Source: Nostoc sp. 'Lobaria pulmonaria (5183) cyanobiont'
GTDB taxonomy: Bacteria; Cyanobacteriota; Cyanobacteriia; Cyanobacteriales; Nostocaceae
Direction of reading: 5' to 3'
DNA length: 64,000 nt
NCBI RefSeq assembly: GCF_002949795.1
Contig: NZ_CP026692.1
Span: forward strand, 4,386,545-4,450,544
A model generated the notes under the pieces. That model did no database searches, was not told the DNA's origin, and was given only the letters and a program-made list of their open reading frames with translations. Made by a program: the position numbers and the translations under genes. Positions 1 through 8,068 of this stretch are shown one piece after another. The first letter of the stretch is position 1; each line of letters opens with the position of its first letter.

Positions 1-1107
1 CGTCCTTGGCTGAACAACGAAGTAGAGTTACTACAAGCAGTTACAGTTCAACTAGCGATCGCTATTGACCAAGCTAAACTTTACACCCAAAGTCGCATCA
101 CTGCCCAAACTGCCCAAGACAAAGCCCAGCAACTAGAAGCAGCACTGCTAGAACTTCAACAAACCCAAGCGCAACTGATTCAAACTGAAAAAATGTCCAG
201 TTTAGGACAATTAGTTGCAGGTATTGCCCACGAAATCAATAATCCCGTTAATTTCATCTACGGCAACATTAGCCACGCCCGTGAATATACTAAGGATTTG
301 CTGCACTTAGTAGAACTTTATCAACAAAACTACTACCCACCAATACCTGAGATTGATCAACAAATCAATACCATTGATTTAGACTTTCTCAAGCAAGATT
401 TACCCAAAATCCTGGAGTCTATGAAGATGGGAGCCGAACGCATTCGCCAGATTGTCCTATCTTTACGCAATTTTTCTCGCCTTGATGAAGACGGTACAAA
501 GGCAGTGGATATTCATGAAGGTATGGATAGCACTTTGCTGCTATTGCAAAATCGCCTAAAAGCCAAACCAGGACATCCTGAAATCCAAGTAATCCGAGAC
601 TACGGCGACCTACCACCAGTAGTCTGTGACGCTGGACAGATGAATCAAGTGTTTATGAATCTATTGACAAATGCGATCGATGTCTTGGAAGAGTCATTTG
701 TCAATAGTCATTTGTCATTAGTAAACAAAACTGAACAAAGGACAAATGACCAACAGAGAAGTCTGAGCGGAGGCTTCCGGCGATCAGAACTTCTCCCAAA
801 GGAGATGCTGCGCGAACAAAGACAAATGACTTTTCCACAAATTCGCATTCGCAGCCTCATTCAAGAAGACCATGTAATCATTAGAATTGCTGACAATGGC
901 CCAGGCATGAGTGAGGAAGTACGCAAACGCTTATTTGACCCTTTCTTCACGACAAAACCTGTGGGTAAAGGCACGGGTATGGGATTATCAATTAGCTACC
1001 AAATTATAGTCCAAAAACACGGTGGAAAAATCCAGTGTATTTCAGAACCAGGAGAAGGTGCCGAGTTTGTTGTGATGATTCCACTAAAGCAAAAACCCTC
1101 AAAGTAG
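1..1107 (+). CDS. Sensor histidine kinase, C-terminal part (gene starts before the window)
   Basis: The frame is open from base 1, so the N-terminus lies outside the window. The first residues read like the end of a GAF domain (LLQAVTVQLAIAIDQAKLY). A Gln-rich coiled coil follows, then the HisKA phosphoacceptor motif (GIAHEINNPVNF) and a HATPase_c domain with an N box (NLLTNAID), G1 box (ADNGPGM) and G2 box (GTGMGLS). The protein therefore autophosphorylates on His and passes phosphate to an unseen response regulator; the signal is unknown. Between the N box and the strand IRIRSL there are about 46 extra residues encoded by a repeat (see 692-831). They sit on the surface side before the ATP lid and may be tolerated. 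No receiver domain follows. Confidence is high for the family and low for the pathway. Confidence 0.9.
   Translation, partial: RPWLNNEVELLQAVTVQLAIAIDQAKLYTQSRITAQTAQDKAQQLEAALLELQQTQAQLIQTEKMSSLGQLVAGIAHEINNPVNFIYGNISHAREYTKDLLHLVELYQQNYYPPIPEIDQQINTIDLDFLKQDLPKILESMKMGAERIRQIVLSLRNFSRLDEDGTKAVDIHEGMDSTLLLLQNRLKAKPGHPEIQVIRDYGDLPPVVCDAGQMNQVFMNLLTNAIDVLEESFVNSHLSLVNKTEQRTNDQQRSLSGGFRRSELLPKEMLREQRQMTFPQIRIRSLIQEDHVIIRIADNGPGMSEEVRKRLFDPFFTTKPVGKGTGMGLSISYQIIVQKHGGKIQCISEPGEGAEFVVMIPLKQKPSK
692..831. repeat. Fold-back STRR-type element inserted in-frame in a kinase gene
   Basis: The segment begins with AGTCATTTGTC and ends with the exact inverse GACAAATGACT (11-bp terminal inverted repeats). 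Inside, further copies of the GTCATTT/ACAAATG heptamer flank a GC-richer core. It is translated as part of the kinase at 1-1107 with no stop codon. The ends match the STRR heptamers found elsewhere in the window (18110, 36912, 47146, 58081). Confidence 0.7.
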
Positions 1108-1483
1108 ATATCACACAATAGAGATATGAGTGAAAAAAATGTAGAGATGTAGCACTGCTACATCTCTACAGGGGTTCTGGATAACACATATTTAATTTCT
1201 GGAGATATCTAATCTTAATCTAAGCTTAATCAAAAATTAACCTAATAGTTGTTAACTAAGATCAACTCACTTTTTGCTGCAACATTTGAACCCCCTCAAT
1301 AACCTAAAACTTACAGGAATTGGGGGGATTATTTCTTATAGTATAGGGAATTAGGTTTAGAAAACGTTGTAATGGTAGTACTAGCTTTGCTTCGGCGTAG
1401 CCCAACCCAGAGGATGTACACAACTATCTGCACCTACGTATTTTATAAAAAATCACTGAGTACAAATAAAATAGAAGGCTGGG
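1108..1483. other. Intergenic region with one strong hairpin
   Basis: AT-rich spacer between the kinase and the cyclase gene. Apart from the hairpin at 1141-1169 I see no open frame with coding character and no recognisable promoter motif. The stretch around 1380-1420 (CTTTGCTTCGGCGTAGCCC) resembles short dispersed cyanobacterial repeats. Confidence 0.5.
1141..1169. terminator. Hairpin, 12-bp perfect stem, after the kinase gene
   Basis: GTAGAGATGTAG, loop CACTG, CTACATCTCTAC. It lies 33 bp after the kinase stop. No T-tract follows, so it may be a dispersed palindromic repeat or an mRNA 3'-end stabiliser rather than a classical intrinsic terminator. Confidence 0.5.
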
Positions 1484-2206
1484 ATGATACAACCCCAAAG
1501 TCAAAATAGTATCACCTACACACGCGTTATCCATCTAAGTCATGTAATTGACGTAGATATTCCCCAATGGTCTGGAGATCCCATAGTAGAATTTGAAACT
1601 GTGGCTGAACTAAATAATGATGGCTATTACCTGCGGCGTTTCTCTTTGGGGGAACATAGTGCTACCCATATCAACGCTCCTAATAGTTTTCATAGTTATG
1701 CTGTGGGAATTGACCAATACCCAGCCCAGTCTTTAGTTGTACCTGCGGTGGTCATAAATATTTGCCAAGCCACAGCAGTTAATCCTGATTATGCGCTGAC
1801 TATTGCTGATGTTTTGGCTTGGGAAGCAGAATACGGTGAAATTTCTGGTGGCTGCGTAGTTATATTAAATACTGGTTGGCAAAAAAAGTGGTTGGATAAA
1901 AGTGCATTCCTCAATCATGATGGTCAAGGGATTCCCCACTTTCCTGGATTTGGCAGCGATGCAACTCAATTTTTACTCGATGAACGGCAAATAGTTGGGG
2001 TAGGAATTGATACTCATGGTGTAGATCCCGGACAGGATAACAGTTTTACGATTAACCGCCTAGTTTTAGAACAACCGCGCATTGTGTTAGAGAATCTGAC
2101 AAATTTGGATCAACTGCCACCTAAAGGTACTACTCTAGCGATCGCAGTTCTAAGGTTACGTGGTGGTTCTGGTTCTCCTGTGGGGGTATTGGCGTTAGTG
2201 CCTTAA
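1484..2206 (+). CDS. Cyclase family protein (kynurenine formamidase-like metal hydrolase)
   Basis: A 240-residue protein of the cyclase superfamily (Pfam Cyclase), which includes kynurenine formamidase and related metal-dependent amidohydrolases. The N-terminal part carries the expected DxxIPxWxGDP segment and a histidine-rich metal site in the form GEHSATHINAPNSFH. This is the family's H-x-G-T-H-x-D-x-P motif with two changes (Ala for Gly, Asn for Asp). A second motif, GIDTHGVDPG, matches the conserved G[VI]DT region that closes the active site. Length is typical. It stands alone, with unrelated genes on both sides, so the substrate cannot be inferred. The Asp to Asn change in the metal motif occurs in some family members but leaves activity uncertain. 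Confidence 0.8.
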   Translation: MIQPQSQNSITYTRVIHLSHVIDVDIPQWSGDPIVEFETVAELNNDGYYLRRFSLGEHSATHINAPNSFHSYAVGIDQYPAQSLVVPAVVINICQATAVNPDYALTIADVLAWEAEYGEISGGCVVILNTGWQKKWLDKSAFLNHDGQGIPHFPGFGSDATQFLLDERQIVGVGIDTHGVDPGQDNSFTINRLVLEQPRIVLENLTNLDQLPPKGTTLAIAVLRLRGGSGSPVGVLALVP

Positions 2207-2262
2207 TTTTTATATGGAACCTGTGGAACCTGTGTAAGCGTTATCGTTTGAGATTTAATCGT

Positions 2263-2412
2263 ATGACTCAGACAGTGGAAGGAACATTTGAAGTTCGTAC
2301 TTTCGATTTAACTAAAAATCCTTTAGATGAAAACGAGCCTGTAGGTGAAGGTGAGCCGTTTCGGTTCACCTTCACAGGGCAGCGTGTCACTGTTGGTAGA
2401 TTAGTCAATTAG
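2263..2412 (+). CDS. Possible small protein, 49 residues
   Basis: ATG at 2263 opens a 49-codon frame (MTQTVEGTFEVRTFDL... ending VTVGRLVN). Codon use and composition look protein-like: alternating polar and hydrophobic residues suggest short beta strands, and there is no low complexity. It starts 57 bp after the cyclase gene on the same strand, so it could be co-transcribed, but there is no clear Shine-Dalgarno sequence. I do not recognise the family. It could be a genuine small protein or the end of a decayed gene. Confidence 0.4.
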   Translation: MTQTVEGTFEVRTFDLTKNPLDENEPVGEGEPFRFTFTGQRVTVGRLVN

Positions 2413-2483
2413 CCTCAAACTAGATTAGTAATAATGTGTTGCAGATGTAAAATAAGTCGCAGCTTGGGATGCAAAAGAAACAT

Positions 2484-2629
2484 TAGACTTCTTGCATGAA
2501 TCAAAAGCCCTCACCCTAAATCCCTCTCCCAAGCTTGGGAGAGGGACTTTGAAATTGTCTCCCCTTCTCCCAAAATTGGCAGAAGGGGTTGGGGATAAGG
2601 GCTAGTTTTGTATTAGTGCAAGAGGTCTA
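2484..2629. mobile_element. MITE-like palindromic element, copy A (146 bp)
   Basis: Outer ends TAGACTTCTTGCATGAA and TTAGTGCAAGAGGTCTA are inverted repeats. The core starts GCCCTCACCCTAAATCCC, contains two nested palindromes (CTCTCCCAAGCTTGGGAGAG and CCCCTTCTCCC...CAGAAGGGG) and ends GGGGATAAGGGC. A second copy with the same core and length but different outer ends is at 24312-24457, and a lone outer end is at 41002. It has no coding capacity. Confidence 0.7.
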
Positions 2630-2817
2630 TTGGACGAAGCTCGTAAGATTTGTGAGATCCGCTAGTCACTTTCTTTAACAAGATGAGTTTGGCAGTGTAC
2701 GTTCTACTTTAAGAAAGGCTGACAACGTTTACGCCTAAAAAACAGAGCCTTGACGCCAAACTAGAAAGCAAGCAAACTTAATACACAAGTTTCAGTGGAT
2801 CATCGGAAATTTTCAAA

Positions 2818-4314
2818 ATGATAACTCCGCTATCTTGCCGCAATTATATAGATGGCCAATGGTTGAGTGCTGGAGAGGAAGCAACCCTAGAAAGTCGCAA
2901 CCCTGCTGACAAAACCGAAGTTGTTGCCACATTTCCCCGTTCTCAAGTTCAGGATGTAGATATAGCGGTAGCCGCCGCCCGTCAAGCCTACCGCAGTTGG
3001 CGCACAGTCCCGGCCCCAGCAAGGGCAGAATACATCTTTCGCGTTGGGGAAATATTACTCCAGCATAAAGAAGAACTTGCCCAATTAATCAGTCGGGAAA
3101 TGGGTAAACCCTTGACGGAAGCCAGGGGAGATGTCCAAGAAGGTATTGACTGCGCCTTTTACAGTGCTGGCGAAGGACGGCGACTATTTGGGCAAACCAC
3201 ACCCTCGGAAATGTCCAATAAATTTGCCATGACTGTGCGGATGCCCATCGGAGTCTGTGCCTTAATTACTCCCTGGAATTTCCCGGTAGCAATTCCTTGC
3301 TGGAAAGCTATGCCAGCCTTGGTTTGTGGCAATACAGTTATTCTCAAACCTGCCGAAGATACCTCCGCCTGTGCAACTAAATTGATTGAAATTTTTCAAC
3401 AAGCAGGTTTACCACCAGGAGTAATTAACTTAGTGCATGGTGTGGGAGAAGAGGCGGGGAAAGCTTTAGTTGAGCATCCTAATATAGATTTAGTATCGTT
3501 TACCGGTTCTTCAGAAACAGGTGCTTTTGTCGGCGCGACTTGCGGACGCACTCACAAGCGTGTCTGTTTGGAAATGGGTGGTAAAAACGCTCAAGTGGTG
3601 ATGGAAGATGCCGATTTAGAACTTGCTCTCGATGGTGCAGTGTGGGGAGCATTTGGCACAACTGGGCAACGGTGTACGGCTACCAGTCGGCTGATTTTGC
3701 ATCGTGATATCAAAGAAAAATTCACCGCTATGCTTTATGAGCGTACCACTAAGTTACGCTTGGGTGCTGGCACTGACCCAAATACAGATATTGGGCCGAT
3801 AGTCAATGAAAAGCAACTCCAACAGGTGAGCAAGTATTTGGATATCGCTCGTGAGGAAGGAGCAAAGGTTTTAATTGGTGGAGAAATTGCTAGTGAAGGC
3901 TCACTGAAAAACGGTTACTTTTTTCAACCAACTATTTTGGATGATGTAACTCCTGATATGCGGGTTGCTCGTGAAGAGATATTTGGGCCAGTAGTAGCAT
4001 TAATTGAGGTTAGCTCCTTTGAGGATGCGATCGCAATTCTCAACGATAGCAATTATGGTCTTTCTTCTTCAGTTTACACCCGCGATATCAATCGGGCTTT
4101 TACTGCCATGCGCGATATCGAAGCAGGTATCACCTATATCAACGGCCCGACTATTGGCGCAGAGGTACACTTGCCCTTTGGTGGTGTGAAACAAACCGGT
4201 AACGGACACCGTGAAGCTGGAACTACTGCTTTGGATGTTTTCACAGAATGGAAAAGCGTCTATGTTGACTTCTCTGGAAGTTTGCAACGCGCTCAGATAG
4301 ATAATCGTAGTTAA
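2818..4314 (+). CDS. NAD(P)-dependent aldehyde dehydrogenase
   Basis: Full-length ALDH superfamily enzyme (498 residues) that oxidises an aldehyde to an acid with NAD(P). The Rossmann part shows PWNFP near residue 155, and VILKPAE and the glycine motif FTGSSETG for cofactor binding. The general-base Glu is in LEMGGKN (about E252) and the nucleophile Cys is in GQRCTA (about C286), 34 residues apart as the family requires. The C-terminal EIFGPVVA and [16 protein letters not shown] motifs are present. The ending ([12 protein letters not shown]...) resembles ALDHs annotated as semialdehyde dehydrogenases in bacilli and deinococci, but substrate cannot be assigned. The ATG at 2818 directly precedes the conserved N-terminus. 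No operon partner is evident. Confidence 0.92.
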   Translation: MITPLSCRNYIDGQWLSAGEEATLESRNPADKTEVVATFPRSQVQDVDIAVAAARQAYRSWRTVPAPARAEYIFRVGEILLQHKEELAQLISREMGKPLTEARGDVQEGIDCAFYSAGEGRRLFGQTTPSEMSNKFAMTVRMPIGVCALITPWNFPVAIPCWKAMPALVCGNTVILKPAEDTSACATKLIEIFQQAGLPPGVINLVHGVGEEAGKALVEHPNIDLVSFTGSSETGAFVGATCGRTHKRVCLEMGGKNAQVVMEDADLELALDGAVWGAFGTTGQRCTATSRLILHRDIKEKFTAMLYERTTKLRLGAGTDPNTDIGPIVNEKQLQQVSKYLDIAREEGAKVLIGGEIASEGSLKNGYFFQPTILDDVTPDMRVAREEIFGPVVALIEVSSFEDAIAILNDSNYGLSSSVYTRDINRAFTAMRDIEAGITYINGPTIGAEVHLPFGGVKQTGNGHREAGTTALDVFTEWKSVYVDFSGSLQRAQIDNRS

Positions 4315-4387
4315 TTATTTGCAAATGCACTTGGGTTAAGGCTTGATTATCCCTAACCCTCCTTAAATTTGAATCTGCTCTGCTGCT

Positions 4388-4729
4388 TTAAACCGTTGCA
4401 AACTCAGTATATTTCCTCACTTCTGGAGGCTGAAAAGCCAAGACAATATCACTTGCAGGAACATTTAAACGCATTAACTCAGTTGCTATTCCTTCTTCAG
4501 TCAAATCTTCTTCAATGTAAATTTTTTCATTTTTAATGCGAATATAGACAGAAATTCCTTTAACTCTTTTCCCTTGTTTCCAACCAATATTGAACCACAA
4601 ATATTGACTTCTTTCATCATCAAACATTAACACTTCATCTACATCAACAACAGTAACTTGTGAAGATATTCTTTGATACTCTGTTAATATTTGCTTGATC
4701 GTATTTTGATATTGAGTTAACTTATCCAT
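4388..4729 (-). CDS. xisI: XisI-like fdxN element excision controlling factor
   Basis: A 113-residue protein starting MDKLTQYQNTIKQIL and ending in the family's hallmark tail (ILAFQPPEVRKYTEFA type). XisI was described with XisH as needed for excision of the fdxN element during Anabaena heterocyst differentiation. Many Nostocales carry multiple xisH-xisI pairs of unknown local function. Here no xisH lies upstream: the position is taken by a 21-bp tandem array (4745-5017). The frame continues open through the array and would add 85 residues of Thr-Leu-Lys-Ser-Leu heptads. I chose the internal ATG at 4729 because it matches the family N-terminus and length. The neighbouring genes are not element-like, so it is probably an orphan regulator. 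Confidence 0.85.
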   Translation of the reverse strand: MDKLTQYQNTIKQILTEYQRISSQVTVVDVDEVLMFDDERSQYLWFNIGWKQGKRVKGISVYIRIKNEKIYIEEDLTEEGIATELMRLNVPASDIVLAFQPPEVRKYTEFATV

Positions 4730-4744
4730 TTCACTTAGATGCAG

Positions 4745-5017
4745 AGTTCGCGTTAGTGACTTCAGAGTTGACGTTAGTGACTCCAGGGTTGACGGTAGTG
4801 GCTTCAGAGTTGACGTTAGTGACTTCAGGGTTGACGGAAGTAGCTTCAGAGTTGACGTTAGTGACTCCAGGGTTGGCAAAAGTGACTTCAGGGTTGGCAA
4901 AAGTGACTTCAGGGTTGGCAAGAGTGACTTCAGGGTTGACGGGAGTGACTTCAGGGTTGGCAAAAGTGACTTCAGGGTTGGCAAGAGTGGCTTCAGGGTT
5001 GACGGAAGTGGCTTCAG
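4745..5017. repeat. 21-bp tandem repeat array, 13 units, directly 5' of xisI
   Basis: Thirteen uninterrupted 21-bp units of the type GGTTGGCAAAAGTGACTTCA+G with variants (GGTTGACGGAAGTGGC..., AGTTGACGTTAGTGAC...). The period is a multiple of three, so both strands stay open: one strand reads heptads such as TLKSLLP in frame with xisI, the other VTSGLAK. The array ends 15 bp before the xisI start codon. Confidence 0.9.
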
Positions 5018-5024
5018 GGTTCGT

Positions 5025-5180
5025 TGCGATCGCTTAATTATAAAAACTCATTGCAAGCAAAGCAATCTCTGAAAAGAGCGATCGCTCTTGAACACCATTT
5101 TTTCAGACTAGATGCAGGGTTCCTCTTTGTTTGGTGCGATCGCTTAATTATAAAAACTCATTACCAGCAAAGTAATCTCT
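5025..5180. repeat. Two direct repeats of 46 bp (5025-5070 and 5135-5180) containing HIP1
   Basis: Both copies begin TGCGATCGCTTAATTATAA and end with CAATCTCT or TAATCTCT; I count three mismatches in 46 bp. Each is preceded by a short GCAGGGTTC or TCAGGGTTC motif. The layout suggests that the segment upstream of xisI was duplicated, with the 21-bp array expanding in one of the copies. The rest of the 5038-5347 gap shows no gene. Confidence 0.75.
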
Positions 5181-5347
5181 AAGTCTTGTGAGCTTTACTC
5201 GCTCTGACAAATAAATCTTTTTGTTTTGCCCATAGACACAAAGAAGACCGCAAAACAACTACTTTTAGTGGAATAATAATGTATAAAAAGGTTGCAAAAA
5301 GTTGCATTGCAGGATTGGTTAGAAGTAAAAATGCAACCCCAAAGTAT

Positions 5348-6445
5348 TCACTTAGCTAATTCTGGTGGTAAACCGAGCTTGGTACGAAAATCCTCGTCAT
5401 ATTCTGCCTCCTTCCAACTATTAGCAGATTTAACTTGCTCAGGAGTAGGGTTTTTGGCGTACCTGAGGTCGGCACCGCTGAGGTCGGCACCGCTGAGGTC
5501 GGCACCGCTGAGTTTGGCACTGCTGAGGTCGGTATTCCTGAGGTCGGTATTCCTGAGTTTGGCACCGCTGAGGTCGGCACCCCTGAGGTCGGCACCCCTG
5601 AGTTTGGCACTGCTGAGGTCGGTATTCCTGAAATCTCTACTAGCTAGACTTTCACCAGCTTTTACTAGCTTTTCAAGTGCTTGAATTCTTGCCAGACTAT
5701 ACTCTTTACCCTTAGCACTATCTAGATTCTGCCAAAGTAGATTTATCTCAGTCTGTTTCAGAACTCTTGGAGTCACAGATATTAGGAAAATTAACGAAGG
5801 AATTAAGGAAAAACCAATAGACTGCAAGCTATTATTCCGCTTTTGTCTGCTACTTGCTTGAATAAACTCTTCAGCCTGGTTAGATAATCTTAAACTTTCA
5901 GCTTGTTCTTTCTGAAAAACCTTTGCCTCTATCAAACGTTTCCCTTGAAACAGATAATCTTTTGCCTTCCCTCTATCCCGCCATTCAATAGCTGCCGCTT
6001 CAATTTTCCGCTTTTGTCGCAGGATGTCCCGACTTTCGTCAATCCACTTGCGTAATAGCAACCAATGGCGAATCAGTGCTTCATGTGCCACATCTACTAC
6101 AGCAATTTGATTAGATAAGGTACTGGTGACAACTAGCTTCTCATCAGCTAACCGTTGAATTATTCTATTAATTACACCTTCTGGATGCTGTGAAGTAACT
6201 AAATCCCCTTGCAAAACTTGTCTGCGGGTATCTTCTGTTCCTTCTCCCAACTGCGTCAATTCTAAAAAAATCCGCTTTGTTACTTGCTGTTCCTCAAGTG
6301 ATAATGACTCATAAACTTCTGTGGCACGTATTTGCAGGGTTCCCCTAACTCCACCTAGTTTGCTATACGTAGTCAGGGTTAACCGTTCTTCAGTTCTTTG
6401 CTGCCATAGTTCTGTTAGCGTGTACTGCAACAACGGTAAACTCAC
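5348..6445 (-). CDS. Downstream half of split caspase/STAND gene: winged-helix end, TM segment, pentapeptide repeats
   Basis: This frame continues, in register, the protein encoded at 6455-7933 after an in-frame TAA. It opens SLPLLQYTLTELWQ, the usual end of the nSTAND1 ATPase lobe, followed by a winged-helix region, a charged helical segment, one hydrophobic segment (IGFSLIPSLIFLISV) and a C-terminal run of pentapeptide repeats (ADLSG, AKLRN, TDLSS types) encoded by near-identical 15-bp DNA repeats at about 5455-5640. Pentapeptide repeats form a right-handed quadrilateral beta helix and here would act as a sensor or binding module. GTG at 6443-6445 could restart translation, but no Shine-Dalgarno precedes it. 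More likely it is the severed C-terminal half of one gene. Confidence 0.75.
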   Translation of the reverse strand: MSLPLLQYTLTELWQQRTEERLTLTTYSKLGGVRGTLQIRATEVYESLSLEEQQVTKRIFLELTQLGEGTEDTRRQVLQGDLVTSQHPEGVINRIIQRLADEKLVVTSTLSNQIAVVDVAHEALIRHWLLLRKWIDESRDILRQKRKIEAAAIEWRDRGKAKDYLFQGKRLIEAKVFQKEQAESLRLSNQAEEFIQASSRQKRNNSLQSIGFSLIPSLIFLISVTPRVLKQTEINLLWQNLDSAKGKEYSLARIQALEKLVKAGESLASRDFRNTDLSSAKLRGADLRGADLSGAKLRNTDLRNTDLSSAKLSGADLSGADLSGADLRYAKNPTPEQVKSANSWKEAEYDEDFRTKLGLPPELAK

Positions 6446-6454
6446 CGGTGAATT

Positions 6455-7933
6455 TTATACATCTGCAATCATTTGAGAAACTAATTCTGGTTCTACTGCT
6501 AAGTTCACCTGTTCAGCAGGTTTGATAATTGCTGTTTCTAATTCCTCCTGATTCATCGGTGTTACTGTTACTAAATGCTCTTGAATTTTCTTAGCTAGTC
6601 CGCCATACTCTTGTTCCAGACATTTACCAAAAAAATCAGCCCGCATTGTGATTATTAGGCAGAGTTTATTGTCATCCCGTTGCAAAGCACCTAGCACACA
6701 TTCAAAAAACTGCTGTCGTTTTGTAATGTCTTGACATTGAGTAAAAGCTTCCTCAAACTGGTCTACCACTAGCACTACGCGCTGAGTTTGTGCAGCAGTA
6801 ATCAACTGTCCTAAACCAACTGCACCTCTAGCTATTAGTTCTTCAGCTTTCGCTAACTGTGATGCGCGTTCAATATCTGATAATTCTGATTCTACAAATG
6901 CCAGTGCTAAATTTTGTAAGGGGTTAATTCCTGGTCTAAATATTTTCAACTGCCAAGTATCGCTACCTGATAACCTACGTCCTAACTTTAATTGATAAAG
7001 TAAACCCGCTCTCACAACACTAGACTTACCGCTTCCTGATGCTCCCAACACAGCTAGGAAATTACCCGACCGCACTTTTTCTAAGAATTCGTCGGTTAAG
7101 GCTGTTCTGCCATAAAATAATTTAGCATCTGCTTCTGTGCAATCAAAATAAGACAACCCTTTGTAAGGACAAATAGCTGATATCTGTACTGTGGAGTTAA
7201 CAGTAGAGGAATTCCATTTGCGGGTGAAATTAATGGCTTCACCAGAGTTAGCAAAAATGGGACGCTGGGGAAACGGGTGATGTTCTTGATTGAGCAAGTC
7301 TACTAAAGTGTAGTTACTCACCCAACGGTCTTGTTTTGGTTCCAAGCCTTTCAGCAGTGCGGCGGTAAGAACGCTGTGTTGGCTGTTAATCTCTTCAAAA
7401 GCTACTTCAAAATCACGAGAAGCCGCAATAAAACACCTATCTCTACCTTTACCCCGATCGCCTGGATCTGCCTCTGCAAAATTTAGCACCTCTCCGCTAT
7501 AGCAGCAATCCAAAATCACAATTTGTTGTCTTACTTCACTTTCTTGCAGCAGTCGCCGCAACCATTGTAGAGATAATCCCCAATTACCCGCATCGGGGTT
7601 GACTTCACTCGTTGCTAAAAAACCTTCCGGAATTCCTAAATTTTTCCGCAATCCATGACCAGAAAAATACAGTAGCGCTGTGTCTGGCGGCTTACCATCT
7701 GGCTTAAATAATTGGACTATGGCTTTTTCTAGCTGAGTTAAAGCAACTTTAGTTTGCTTACCAATGCGAATCGTCTGGTTTTCCTTGTCTTTGACTGCTG
7801 GTAGCCGCGTTACCCGAAATTCCCCATATTGTTGTAAGATTTGAGCGATCGCTTCAGCATCGGCAGCTGGTGCGTTGAGACATTTTAAGCGGTCATACGT
7901 ATTAATTCCCACCACCAAAGCGTCTCGACTCAT
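6455..7933 (-). CDS. Upstream half of split gene: caspase (C14) domain plus nSTAND1 NTPase
   Basis: The N-terminal 230 residues form a caspase-fold protease with the His in YFSGHG (H93) and the Cys in LDCCYSG (C144). A linker leads to CPYKGLSYFD...FYGR, the signature entry to nSTAND1 ATPases, then Walker A GASGSGKSS (297-305) and Walker B VVLVVDQFEEAF. Translation ends at TAA (6455-6457) after VSQMIADV. The next codons, in the same frame, read NSPVSLPLLQY, which is where homologues continue, usually after a Glu. A GAA to TAA change would explain it. The architecture is that of bacterial conflict or cell-death switches: STAND oligomerisation activates the caspase. As it stands the sensor half (5348-6445) is detached, so the system may be dead, constitutively altered, or read through. 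Confidence 0.85.
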   Translation of the reverse strand: MSRDALVVGINTYDRLKCLNAPAADAEAIAQILQQYGEFRVTRLPAVKDKENQTIRIGKQTKVALTQLEKAIVQLFKPDGKPPDTALLYFSGHGLRKNLGIPEGFLATSEVNPDAGNWGLSLQWLRRLLQESEVRQQIVILDCCYSGEVLNFAEADPGDRGKGRDRCFIAASRDFEVAFEEINSQHSVLTAALLKGLEPKQDRWVSNYTLVDLLNQEHHPFPQRPIFANSGEAINFTRKWNSSTVNSTVQISAICPYKGLSYFDCTEADAKLFYGRTALTDEFLEKVRSGNFLAVLGASGSGKSSVVRAGLLYQLKLGRRLSGSDTWQLKIFRPGINPLQNLALAFVESELSDIERASQLAKAEELIARGAVGLGQLITAAQTQRVVLVVDQFEEAFTQCQDITKRQQFFECVLGALQRDDNKLCLIITMRADFFGKCLEQEYGGLAKKIQEHLVTVTPMNQEELETAIIKPAEQVNLAVEPELVSQMIADV

Positions 7934-8068
7934 CTTAGAAAGCCCTATGATAGTTGTGCCGAATTATTTCCAGCTTCTACAAGAAATTTACCGCATTTTC
8001 CGTAAAAATTTGTAGGTTAGCCCAGATGTGCTACCCTACACGCAATTCTTTCAGGCGAGATTTATCCC
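7934..8068. promoter_or_regulatory. Divergent promoter region between the caspase and Trypco1 genes
   Basis: 135 bp between two outward-facing starts. It includes an imperfect palindrome GTAGGTTAGC...GCTACCCTAC (8011-8038, one mismatch). This resembles a dispersed GTAGGGTAGC repeat, so an operator role is only possible. No convincing -10/-35 pair. Confidence 0.35.

Noticed and set aside
4388..4729. Edge of an excisable fdxN-type element
   Set aside because: No recombinase gene, no xisH and no matching direct repeats of the element type were seen in the window.
4745..5017. Possible CRISPR array
   Set aside because: Units are contiguous without spacers and there are no cas genes.
4756..5037. 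Plus-strand frame of VTSGLAK heptads
   Set aside because: A by-product of the 21-bp period, antisense to the array; no start site or unique sequence.
5356..5684. Three further open frames over the pentapeptide region, on both strands
   Set aside because: They are shadows of 15-bp repeats coding the pentapeptides of the caspase-STAND gene.
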